Assembly: GCF_000242595.2 (NCBI RefSeq)
Contig: NC_017098.1
Span: 2,809,501 to 2,873,500, forward strand
Origin: Spirochaeta africana DSM 8902
GTDB taxonomy: Bacteria > Spirochaetota > Spirochaetia > DSM-27196 > DSM-8902
Direction: 5' to 3'
Length of the DNA: 64,000 bases
This document shows positions 41,179-49,466 of this stretch, in pieces. The notes beneath the pieces were generated by a model that was given only the letters and a program-made list of their open reading frames with translations, did not search any database and was not told the DNA's origin. The translations under genes were made by a program, and so were the position numbers. Every line of letters starts with the position of its first letter. The stretch's first letter is position 1.

Positions 41179-41715
41179 ATGGAAGCGAAACTGTACCACG
41201 CCTGGATAGCAATCCTTCTTTCGTTACTCGTGGGATATACCGGACGCATAACCTTCGAGGTCTACACCTCACTGAGCGCTGCGATTCATTTTCTTACTGT
41301 GCTATCCTGGTATGCAATAGGATGCACGATTGCTGCTTATATAATTCACGGCAGTCATGAGATCACCGTGAACAAATGGTATAAGGTCGGGGATCGTGAT
41401 CGGGTAAACATCCAGGAGGGAACCGGAGAGTACACTGAAAGTGATATAGAAACACAAGAAGGGGCGGCCATGTTGTCCTTCCCGGTTCTTCTGCTCAGCA
41501 TTCATTTTCAGCTGCTATTCCCAAAGTTTACTATTCCGCTCACACCGTTCGATAATTTCAACAGAGTCCTGTTTTTCGTGGCTCTTCTTTTTATATTACA
41601 GCTATACTGCGTTCTGCTCAAAAAGTTTTCTTTTCTGGAGTATGTTCGCTTCCTCGCATACATTCTGCCGGCATTCCAGATTATGCAAATAGTATTCTCC
41701 TGGTTATTTTCATGA
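41179..41715 (+). CDS. Four-helix membrane protein of unknown function
   Basis: 178 residues from ATG 41179 (GGAG eight bases upstream; a GTG three codons earlier overlaps the ribosome site). Predicted helices near residues 7-23, 35-58, 97-115 and 130-150, possibly one more at the end. A charged loop lies between helices 2 and 3 (KWYKVGDRDRVNIQEG). No known motif. Its base composition is lower in GC than most of the window, suggesting a different history. It shares a transcript with the beta-barrel-like gene. Confidence 0.7.
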   Translation: MEAKLYHAWIAILLSLLVGYTGRITFEVYTSLSAAIHFLTVLSWYAIGCTIAAYIIHGSHEITVNKWYKVGDRDRVNIQEGTGEYTESDIETQEGAAMLSFPVLLLSIHFQLLFPKFTIPLTPFDNFNRVLFFVALLFILQLYCVLLKKFSFLEYVRFLAYILPAFQIMQIVFSWLFS

Positions 41716-41735
41716 ATTATACAAGGAGGCTGGTT

Positions 41736-42587
41736 ATGAAAAGGGTGCCATTTCTGATTCTGGTGTTGTGCATCGTAACCGGTGGCAATGCTATGTACGG
41801 TCTGGATGTGAGTGCCACAGCCGAGCTGGGTGTACTGCGAGCACTACACCATACGATTCAAATCGGTGAATCAGGATACCGGTTCGATTACGTGGAGAAT
41901 GGCGGACAGGAGATCCTCCTGCCGTATACCCGCTATGAACTTGAACTGCGTGCAGGGGACCGGCACGAGATCAGTTTCTTGTATCAGCCTCTTACCCTTG
42001 TCACCCGCACACGCGTGGATCGGAGCGATGGCATCCAGATTGATGATGTCCGATTTGCCGATGACACCCCGCTTGATTTACGCTATGGCTTTGATTTTTA
42101 TCGCGGTACGTATCGATACCGCATTATATCAGACAGTACCTGGCAGGTTTCGGCTGGGGTTGGACTGCAGATCAGAAATGCCTCGATAATCTTCGACGGC
42201 TACCAGCAGCACGATAATAATGAACTGACAGAGGCTCGGGTAGTCAGTCAGGATCTGGGGCCAGTACCGGTATTATCCTCGGCAATCCACCGCAATTTTG
42301 GCAATGGCTTTTACATCGAAGGAACCATAGACGGTTTCTATGCACCGATACGGTATTTGAATCTGCGTGATGTCGATGTTATCGGATGGCTGTACGATGC
42401 GGCGATACGTGTCGGATTCTCTGCCGACGAACGGGCAGATGTATATACCAGCGTCCGGTTTCTCGGCGGCGGATCGGACGGTACCGGACGCGAACGTGAG
42501 CTCTGGACACAGAGCCGGCTCGAGCCACGCTATACCAGCAATAACCTGAACCTTGCCGTAATGTCTTTTGGTGTACGGCTGCGGTAA
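41736..42587 (+). CDS. Exported beta-barrel-like protein
   Basis: 283 residues from ATG 41736, which has AGGAGG six bases upstream; the frame is open from 41712 at the previous stop. Signal peptide MKRVPFLILVLCIVTGGNA. The mature sequence has alternating strands with aromatic girdles (YRFDYVENGGQEILLPYTRYELEL, split across two strands, and YRYRIISDSTWQVSAGVG) and ends in LAVMSFGVRLR, as outer-membrane barrels do. Function unknown. It depends on the operator-bearing promoter at 41105. Confidence 0.75.
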   Translation: MKRVPFLILVLCIVTGGNAMYGLDVSATAELGVLRALHHTIQIGESGYRFDYVENGGQEILLPYTRYELELRAGDRHEISFLYQPLTLVTRTRVDRSDGIQIDDVRFADDTPLDLRYGFDFYRGTYRYRIISDSTWQVSAGVGLQIRNASIIFDGYQQHDNNELTEARVVSQDLGPVPVLSSAIHRNFGNGFYIEGTIDGFYAPIRYLNLRDVDVIGWLYDAAIRVGFSADERADVYTSVRFLGGGSDGTGRERELWTQSRLEPRYTSNNLNLAVMSFGVRLR

Positions 42588-42712
42588 AGCCAAGACCGAC
42601 ATGCGGGCTACCCTGCAATTTCGGTATTCCTTATCACCTTGGCAAGGGACGTGCCTTTGGCGGCGAATACAAGAACCGACACAGCTCTTTAGAAACCGGC
42701 ACAGTAAAGTGC

Positions 42713-42718
42713 TACACT
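42713..42718 (+). promoter_or_regulatory. -10 element of a candidate leaderless promoter (DUF2339-like gene)
   Basis: TACACT ending exactly 6 nt before ATG 42725; no Shine-Dalgarno. The -35 region (TTAGAA at 18 nt) is poor. Confidence 0.45.
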
Positions 42719-42724
42719 GCAGCT

Positions 42725-45700
42725 ATGGAAACCCTGATTACGCTGTTTGTGCCAGTGGCGGTCCTGCTGTTCGCGCTGGTGTTTATGCAGATCGAGAAAC
42801 TGAAACAGGAGATCGCCGAGCTGCGCCGCCAACATTCCGACGTACGGCAGTACCGCAGCCTGTCGCCGGGAGAATCGGCAGTTTCTCCAACTGCCTCCCC
42901 TGAGCCGGCTAAAGCTGCGGACGTAGACACAGAAAGCTATAACACCACCAATAGTATCGACGAGTCCGGTGTCCCTGATGTCCCGCTTGATCACGTACCG
43001 CACACGGCTGACACGGCATCTGCAGGACCGCATGCGGGGAACACCCCGACGGGTGAGCCTGGCACACGCCAGTCATCCGGACACGCCGGCACCACCGGAG
43101 AACTGCCAACGCCTGCACCGCTGTGGCAGCGGCTGAAGCCGATGGTACAGATGCTTTTGCGCGGATTCTGGAACCATGGGCTGGCAGTTATCGGGGTGGT
43201 GCTGCTGGTGGCGGGGGTGTCATTTTTCGGGGTGTGGGCAGCTACCCGGCTGCAGCCGGCAGTACGCTTCGGGCTGCTGGTAGCCGCAGCCGGCGGACTG
43301 GCCGGAGCTTCGCTGCTGGTTCGACAGAATACGGCGATAGCCGCCGAGTGGCTGCGCAGTGCTGCCGCCGCGGTATACCTGTTTGCCACGCTGGGTGCAG
43401 GCGGGATCAGCGGTCTGCAGTTTATCTACAATCCCCTGGGCGGTTTGCTGCTGCTTGCCAGCGGGATCATGGTGAACCTGGCAATCGTACTGCTTCACCG
43501 GGCAACTATCTTCGCTGCCCTGCATATTGCACTCAGCCTGATTGCGCTGAGTGTCGCCCCGCAGAACGTGATTATATTGTTTGCGGCGGCAATCACGGTG
43601 TGGGCAGGGCTTTCTATCCCGGTCCGGCGCCGGGCAGACCGGGAGCACCTGGTGGCAATCCTCCTGTTTATGGGGTTTATGGTCTCCTGGGCACTGCGCG
43701 CCGAGACTCACCTGGCTTTCTACAACCTGTCGGCGCTGGGGATCATCCTGCTGACGGGCGGACTGAATATTTACATCCATTACCGGCAGTTGTACCGCAG
43801 CTCCCGGTTCGAACTGCTGCCCCTGATTGCCCATCTGGCGAACTGGGGTTTTCTGGTGATCGGTATTCTGTGGTTTGCGCCAACCCTGCGACTGGCCGCA
43901 ATCCCGCTGTTTGTCGGCGGACTGCTGCTGCTTGTGCTGGCGCAGCATGCCGCGCGACTCGGCATCGACTGGCTACACAGCTGCGACAGCCTGGTCGCGC
44001 TGATGCTGCTGGCACTCGCTGCTGTCAGCCTGGTGCTGCTGGAGCTACCGCTGCACCTGGTACTGTGGATTGTCTTTGCCGAAGCCGCTATTGCGGCCCG
44101 GCTGGTACCCCGACTAGGATCTGCCCTGCTCGACAGTGTTGCAGCCTTTTTCCTGCCGGCTGCGGGGCTGGCACTGCTGTGGTTTCAGCTGCAGTATTTT
44201 GATCATTTCGGCGGCAGTTCTCCGCTTATAGAAACCCGGGTGTTTACCATGCTGCTGTGTGCTGCCGGTCTGGTAACCGGGCTGTTGCTGCTGCAGGAAC
44301 AATCAGCAAGGAAAACCCTGGGCAGAAAAATCGGCTGGATGTCCGGCGCAGTCGTCGCCGGACTGCTGCTGGCAGGCGGCAGTAGCCTGGCTGTCCAGTA
44401 CTTTGGAGCCGGATGGGGCATACAGCCAGCAATCGCCGCAGTGCCCGGGTTCTATATCCTGCTTCGCGCCCGGCAACGCCATACCGGACTGGTGGCGCAC
44501 GGGATAGCCGCCGGGATATTCAGCTATGCCGTGATTGCCAGTTCTGCGGTAATGATTTCCCTGTTCGCGGGTGAGCGGCTGCATCCCCTGACCTTTCTCA
44601 TACTGATACTGCAGCAGCCGCTGCTGCCGGCAGTCCTGCTGGGTTACGCACCGCCCCACCGGCGGAACAGCAGTAACCCGGGGGTAATCTGGCTAATGCT
44701 GACCCTGAGCATTCTGCTGCCGTATCAGCTCTCCCTGTTTGCCGGCGTCCCGACCTACACCAGCCCGCTGGCTGAAAGCGCCGGCATAGTCTGGGCGCTC
44801 ATGTTCGCACTCAGTATTTTCGGGGCATCCTCCGACCGCCTGCAGACCGACCGCATCCCCGAATTACGTACAAGCCTGCTTCGCTGGGCCTGGCTGCCCC
44901 TGGGATTGTTCGGCGGCTTCTATATCCTGATAGCATCCTCCAGCAGCATGACCATTGCCGGCAGACCGGAGCTGTTACCGGCCCAGATATGGCGGCATAT
45001 TCCACTGCGCTGGGTAACGGCACTGATGGGTTTGGGTGCAGTCGTATTGGCATACACACGTCGCCGCAGCCTGCCCCGGCAGGGATGGCCTGACCGGGTG
45101 GTTGCGTGGCTCCCCGAGATCGGACTGGGCTTTCTGGCACTGGTACTGCTTCAGGAAGGCAGCATCACCAGCCGCCCGGTGCTGTTCAGTGCGGCAGCAC
45201 TGCTGCTTATCTGGCCGGCAACGCGTGCGGACTGGAAGCTGAGCCGGTTGTCCTGGTCGGTGGCTGCCGGCTCCGGAATCAGCAGCCTGCTGATTATTGC
45301 TGCAGCCCCGGAGGTCACCTTCTCCGCGACAGCTCCCTCGGCCGGGGCTGTCCTGCTGCTGTTGGCGCTGCTGCTGCAGTTCGGGGTGGTGGTCGGCAGC
45401 CGCTGGCTGCACGGCCCGGGCTGGCAGCATTACCTGTTTACCGCGCCGGTCTTTCTTGGCATGGCAGCGCTGGTTGCCCGGAGTTTTCCGCCCTCGCTGC
45501 ACACCCTGCTGATCGGGGTGATCGCCCTGCTGCTATTCACGGCCGGTCTGCACCTGCAGCAGGCCATCTATCGCCATCTGTCAAGCGCCCTTATCCTGAT
45601 CGTACTTTTGCGTCTGGTATTCATCGAGCTGGCTCAGGCAGCAATGCTGGATCGTGCGATTGCGTTTGTCGGCATGGCACTTATCCTGCTGCTGATGAAC

Positions 45701-45745
45701 TGGATACACAAGACCGCTGCGGCACGACAGGAACCGCGGGAGTAA
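42725..45745 (+). CDS. Large polytopic membrane protein, DUF2339-like
   Basis: 1006 residues. An N-terminal anchor (residues 3-20) and a short coiled coil (EKLKQEIAELRRQHSD) precede a low-complexity polar linker (about 45-130). About 25 predicted membrane helices follow, starting GLAVIGVVLLVAGVSFFGVW, the style of DUF2339 (predicted membrane proteins with a VVLLxGVxFF first helix). The family has no firm biochemical role; proposals centre on the envelope. The start has no ribosome site. It is followed, 82 nt later, by the membrane GDPD gene with a very similar promoter element. Confidence 0.85.
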   Translation: METLITLFVPVAVLLFALVFMQIEKLKQEIAELRRQHSDVRQYRSLSPGESAVSPTASPEPAKAADVDTESYNTTNSIDESGVPDVPLDHVPHTADTASAGPHAGNTPTGEPGTRQSSGHAGTTGELPTPAPLWQRLKPMVQMLLRGFWNHGLAVIGVVLLVAGVSFFGVWAATRLQPAVRFGLLVAAAGGLAGASLLVRQNTAIAAEWLRSAAAAVYLFATLGAGGISGLQFIYNPLGGLLLLASGIMVNLAIVLLHRATIFAALHIALSLIALSVAPQNVIILFAAAITVWAGLSIPVRRRADREHLVAILLFMGFMVSWALRAETHLAFYNLSALGIILLTGGLNIYIHYRQLYRSSRFELLPLIAHLANWGFLVIGILWFAPTLRLAAIPLFVGGLLLLVLAQHAARLGIDWLHSCDSLVALMLLALAAVSLVLLELPLHLVLWIVFAEAAIAARLVPRLGSALLDSVAAFFLPAAGLALLWFQLQYFDHFGGSSPLIETRVFTMLLCAAGLVTGLLLLQEQSARKTLGRKIGWMSGAVVAGLLLAGGSSLAVQYFGAGWGIQPAIAAVPGFYILLRARQRHTGLVAHGIAAGIFSYAVIASSAVMISLFAGERLHPLTFLILILQQPLLPAVLLGYAPPHRRNSSNPGVIWLMLTLSILLPYQLSLFAGVPTYTSPLAESAGIVWALMFALSIFGASSDRLQTDRIPELRTSLLRWAWLPLGLFGGFYILIASSSSMTIAGRPELLPAQIWRHIPLRWVTALMGLGAVVLAYTRRRSLPRQGWPDRVVAWLPEIGLGFLALVLLQEGSITSRPVLFSAAALLLIWPATRADWKLSRLSWSVAAGSGISSLLIIAAAPEVTFSATAPSAGAVLLLLALLLQFGVVVGSRWLHGPGWQHYLFTAPVFLGMAALVARSFPPSLHTLLIGVIALLLFTAGLHLQQAIYRHLSSALILIVLLRLVFIELAQAAMLDRAIAFVGMALILLLMNWIHKTAAARQEPRE

Positions 45746-45791
45746 ACAGGCCAACAGCTGCATCCCACCCGCTGCACGCGCTGGCCACCCG

Positions 45792-45821
45792 TTGAAACAG
45801 CCGAAAAATCCGGCCTACACT
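45792..45821 (+). promoter_or_regulatory. Candidate leaderless promoter of the GDPD gene
   Basis: TTGAAA, 18-nt spacer, TACACT, followed by GCAGTC and ATG 45828. The 15 bases from the -10 to the ATG differ from those before the DUF2339-like gene only at two positions near the start codon. Confidence 0.6.
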
Positions 45822-45827
45822 GCAGTC

Positions 45828-47672
45828 ATGAAGTGGTTTCGAACAGCCTGGCGGGATGTCTGGGCAGCACGCAGAACAATTATGATCTGGCATCTGTTAT
45901 TTGTGATGATATCGGTACTGCTGCTGACCCCGCTGACATCACTGCTGCTGTCGGCAGGACTGGCCGGACAGACCGACCGCGTGGTTGCCAACACCGACCT
46001 GCTGGCCTTTGTCCTGAGTCCGGCGGGAGTCGCCTGGACCCTGCTGGCCGCCTCGATAGTCGCCGCCCTGGCTGCGGTACGTTTTGCCGGGGTTGCATTC
46101 ATTATCACCGACAGAGCCAACGGCCACCGCAGTTCACTGTTTCGCACCGGTGTCCGGGTCCTGTCCCGGGCACCGGTAATCGCTCGCCTGTCGGCACTGC
46201 TGGTGGGGATATGGCTGCTGGTAACGGCGGTCTTGCTGGGCGGGTTGGCACTGATCTACCAGCTGCTTTTGGGAGAGTTTGATATAAACTACTACCTGAG
46301 CATTCGCCCGGCCGAGGTCTATTATGCCCTGGTCACCGCGGCGGCCTGGGTATTTTTGTGGCTGGCGATGGTAGCCGGCCCGGCGGGGCGCAGTCTGCTG
46401 GCCTTTCCGGCCGTGCTGCTGGACAGGCAGAATGCCGTGCAGGCCCTGCGCGGCAGCTGGAACCGGCAGTCCGGCCCTTCTCGTCGTACCGTGCTGCGCA
46501 TCGCCATTACCCTGGTGGTGTTTACCATCGTCCGCATCGTGGGAGACGCAGCGGCAGCACTGGTGGGCCGCCATTTCATTCTCACGACCATGCGACTGTC
46601 CCCCTGGATGCAGCCGGTAGTGGTGGCGATCGGCGTGACCGCAATCATCCTGTTTCTCCTGGATACCCTGCTGTCGCTGGCTGGGCATGCCTGTACCTCG
46701 GCAGTTATCACCCGCGCCTGGCTGCAAACCCATCCTGCAGCGGAAGCAGTCTCGCTGCCGATACCCATACCACAGCGCCGCCGCCTCTACCGGTGGCTCA
46801 CCCCGCGACGACTGTTGCCACTGATCCTGGTATTGAGCCTGGTCGGGCTTTCTGCGGGAACCATCGTGCTGCGCAGCCTGCCCGAGCCGCACCACACGAT
46901 TATCTATGCCCACCGGACCGGTCCGCCCCCGGCACCAGAAAACACCCTGTCCGCCCTGGAAGCAGCGATCGCAGCCGGTGCCGAGTACACCGAGATCGAT
47001 GTCCAGCAGACAGCCGACGGCAGCCTGGTAATCGTGCATGATGCCGACCTGATGCGGGTTGCCCGGGATCCCCGTCGGGTTCGTGATCTTCGCAGCGAGG
47101 ATCTGCACGATATCATCCAGCTGCCCGACGATGGCTCCCCACCCGCCGAACGGAGAATTGCTACCCTGGAAGAGTTCCTTGATCGCGGTGCCGGGCGGAT
47201 ACGGTTTATGATCGAGCTCAAGTATTACGGTTTTGACCCCGCGCTGGCCGAGGCAGTTGTCAGTACGGTACGGGATCGGGACATGGAAGACCAGGTAGTA
47301 CTCATGAGTTTGAGCCAGCGGGCGGTCACACAGCTTGGGCAGCTGGCACCGGACATGCCGACAGGGTTTGTCTCGTCGGTGGCGGCAGGTAACCTGCAAC
47401 GGTTGCCGGTGGATTTCCTGGCGGTACATCAACAAGCGGTTACCCCGACGCTGCTGCGACGAGCACGGCAGCGGGGCATGGCAATCCATGCCTGGACGGT
47501 AAACGACCCGGCAGCTATGGCGTCACTGATGGTACTGGGTGTAGACGGATTGATTACCGACGACCCCGCACGTGCAGCAGCCATCCGCACTGCGATCGAA
47601 GCATTCGGGCCGGTCGAACGCTTTCTGGTCCGCTTCGGTATCGGTACAGAGTATCATCTGGGAGTGAACTGA
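45828..47672 (+). CDS. Membrane-anchored glycerophosphodiester phosphodiesterase
   Basis: 614 residues from ATG 45828. The N-terminal half carries six to eight membrane helices of the GDPD membrane-domain type (pfam10110-like, ending near residue 350). The C-terminal half is a GDPD TIM barrel. Motifs: YAHRTGPPPAPENTLSAL (usually HRG; the Gly is Thr here), EIDVQQTADGSLVIVHD with the metal-binding Glu and Asp, IELK, and HAWTVNDPAAM. It hydrolyses glycerophosphodiesters from phospholipid turnover or glycerol-phosphate polymers to glycerol 3-phosphate. It sits beside PLD and acyltransferase genes, so a lipid-remodelling cluster is likely. Confidence 0.93.
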   Translation: MKWFRTAWRDVWAARRTIMIWHLLFVMISVLLLTPLTSLLLSAGLAGQTDRVVANTDLLAFVLSPAGVAWTLLAASIVAALAAVRFAGVAFIITDRANGHRSSLFRTGVRVLSRAPVIARLSALLVGIWLLVTAVLLGGLALIYQLLLGEFDINYYLSIRPAEVYYALVTAAAWVFLWLAMVAGPAGRSLLAFPAVLLDRQNAVQALRGSWNRQSGPSRRTVLRIAITLVVFTIVRIVGDAAAALVGRHFILTTMRLSPWMQPVVVAIGVTAIILFLLDTLLSLAGHACTSAVITRAWLQTHPAAEAVSLPIPIPQRRRLYRWLTPRRLLPLILVLSLVGLSAGTIVLRSLPEPHHTIIYAHRTGPPPAPENTLSALEAAIAAGAEYTEIDVQQTADGSLVIVHDADLMRVARDPRRVRDLRSEDLHDIIQLPDDGSPPAERRIATLEEFLDRGAGRIRFMIELKYYGFDPALAEAVVSTVRDRDMEDQVVLMSLSQRAVTQLGQLAPDMPTGFVSSVAAGNLQRLPVDFLAVHQQAVTPTLLRRARQRGMAIHAWTVNDPAAMASLMVLGVDGLITDDPARAAAIRTAIEAFGPVERFLVRFGIGTEYHLGVN

Positions 47673-47689
47673 TCCTCGTGCTCAGGTTT

Positions 47690-47718
47690 TTGCCTTTAGG
47701 TAAGAACAGGATTATATT
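47690..47718 (+). promoter_or_regulatory. Candidate promoter of the LuxR-hydrolase gene
   Basis: TTGCCT, 17-nt spacer, TATATT. Transcription would start near 47725, 4 nt before a short open reading frame and about 47 nt before the LuxR-hydrolase GTG. Confidence 0.55.
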
Positions 47719-47728
47719 CACTCATAGA

Positions 47729-47791
47729 ATGGAAGATTTCCCGAAAAATCAGTCGGTCGAGGCGGCAATGCGTGAAGAGTTGCAGTTCTGA
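47729..47791 (+). CDS. Possible 20-residue leader peptide
   Basis: ATG 47729 opens a frame for MEDFPKNQSVEAAMREELQF and ends at a TGA lying 17-19 nt inside the LuxR-hydrolase gene, in another frame. It would start almost at the 5' end of the predicted mRNA. Its translation could uncover the downstream GTG. No sign of conservation can be judged here. Confidence 0.35.
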   Translation: MEDFPKNQSVEAAMREELQF

Positions 47792-49466
47792 CCAGCTCTC
47801 TCCTGCAGAGATAGCAGATCTGACCCGCAAGATTGCCGGGGGTGAGCATGAACTGGATGAACTTATCGCAGTACTGCTGCCGATGATTAGCGGTGCCCGG
47901 TCGCTGCAGCACGATCTTGCCCTGGAACTGGCCGTTGCGCTTGCAGATATAGAACGCATCTCAGCTCGTCAGGACGAACTGTACGCACTGGTTTACGAAC
48001 AGGGGGCACCGGCGATTGCCCTTACCGAGACCGGGCAGATACTTGCCCTTAATTCCGCAGCAGCCGGATTGTGGCAGATTACGGCCGGCGATGGTCTGGC
48101 TGCGCTGCGTGTACCGCGCAGTGACTACAGCCGGTTTATCCAGCGTGTGCGGCAGCAGGGCGGGACATCGCTGCTGTTAACGCGCGGCGGGGCAGATCAC
48201 GGAACACGTCCGCCCGTCCTGGTATCCGGCAGCTATCACCCGGGTTTTCACGCCTTTATTCTTTCGGCAGTACAGCATTCCTGGCCTACGGCTGCGGCCC
48301 GTTCCCTGCAGGAAATCTATGCCCTGACAGACAGCGAGACTGAAATACTGGGGCAGCTTTCCCGGGGTAACACCCTCAAAGCCATAGCAGAGCAGCGAAC
48401 ACGGGCACTTGGCACGGTTCGCCAGCAGGTAAAGAGTATTCTGTTCAAGCTTGGTGTCTCCAGTCAGACCGAAGCAGCCGCTTTGGCAGCGGCTGCTGCC
48501 GCCACTATCGGGACCCGCGTTGCATCGACCGGCAGCGCTGGCGACAGCGGCAGCATTCCCCTGGCTGGCAGCGAGGAGCCACTGCGACTGGCCATAATCA
48601 CCCGCAGTCGACGGCGGATCGGCTGGCGGCATTACGGGAGCCCGACAGGCCGTCCGGTGCTGATGCTGCACGGCCCGTCCTTTGGAGCCGGTGAGTACGC
48701 TGCCGACCGGCGCCTGGCGCGTCGCTACGGACTCAGCATCTATGCACTGGAACGTCCCGGCTATGGACGCACCGATCTGCCTGATCCGGAGGAAGCGGTG
48801 CTGGACTGTATCTGTAGCGACGCCACCGTGCTGCTGGACCGCATCGGGCTGTCCCGGGTTACCCTGCTGGCCCATGAGGCCGGCCTGATCCCGGCACTGG
48901 AACTGGCACATCGCGTTCCCGAACGTATCGCGGGTGTCCTGGCCGTCTCGGCGGCGCCGCCCTTCCTGGCGCTCGAGCAGATCCAGGCGATTCCGGCACA
49001 CCAGGGGGTGTTCATCCAGGCGGCCCGGCATGCCCCCTGGCTGGCTCACCTGCTGATCCGGCTGCTGATGGTGCACACCCGCAGGCTTGGCCCGATCGAC
49101 TGGACGCAGATCATCTTCCGGAATCTGAGCCCGGACACCGAGGTAATGCAGCGGCCAGATCTGGCGCCGGGCAAAGTAGGAACCTACAGTTTCTATATTA
49201 ACCAGATGGGAGCAGGCTTTGAACAGGACCTGCATATGATGCTGTCCGACTGGCGGGAGCGATTAACCAGTCTCCAGACACCGCTGCATCTGCTGCACGG
49301 CAGCCGCAATCCGACAACCCCGGTGCCGTATCTGGATGTGTTCACTCAGCTGCAGCCCCGGGCGGTACTCGAACTGGTCCCCCAGGCTGGTCTGACCCTG
49401 GCGGTATCCCATCCGCAGCTGATCTATGCACGCCTGGCAGAGATATCACGAACTGAGCTATCTTGA
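47772..49466 (+). CDS. LuxR-type HTH fused to a catalytically incomplete alpha/beta hydrolase
   Basis: 564 residues. Residues 1-75 are helical; 75-175 look like a PAS-type sensor (PAIALTETGQILALNSAA is a typical PAS start). Residues 182-235 are a LuxR/GerE helix-turn-helix (LTDSETEILGQLSRGNTLKA then VRQQVKSILFKLGV). Residues 275-564 are an alpha/beta hydrolase fold (VLMLHGPSFGAGEY, ALERPGYGRTDLP). The nucleophile elbow reads AHEAGL, so Glu369 replaces the catalytic Ser of GxSxG; the acid position appears as Asn in HGSRNPTTPV. I infer a ligand-binding regulator using a dead hydrolase as sensor. The GTG start has GAGGCGG upstream. The stop overlaps the PLD gene as TTGA. Confidence 0.85.
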   Translation: MKSCSSDQLSPAEIADLTRKIAGGEHELDELIAVLLPMISGARSLQHDLALELAVALADIERISARQDELYALVYEQGAPAIALTETGQILALNSAAAGLWQITAGDGLAALRVPRSDYSRFIQRVRQQGGTSLLLTRGGADHGTRPPVLVSGSYHPGFHAFILSAVQHSWPTAAARSLQEIYALTDSETEILGQLSRGNTLKAIAEQRTRALGTVRQQVKSILFKLGVSSQTEAAALAAAAAATIGTRVASTGSAGDSGSIPLAGSEEPLRLAIITRSRRRIGWRHYGSPTGRPVLMLHGPSFGAGEYAADRRLARRYGLSIYALERPGYGRTDLPDPEEAVLDCICSDATVLLDRIGLSRVTLLAHEAGLIPALELAHRVPERIAGVLAVSAAPPFLALEQIQAIPAHQGVFIQAARHAPWLAHLLIRLLMVHTRRLGPIDWTQIIFRNLSPDTEVMQRPDLAPGKVGTYSFYINQMGAGFEQDLHMMLSDWRERLTSLQTPLHLLHGSRNPTTPVPYLDVFTQLQPRAVLELVPQAGLTLAVSHPQLIYARLAEISRTELS

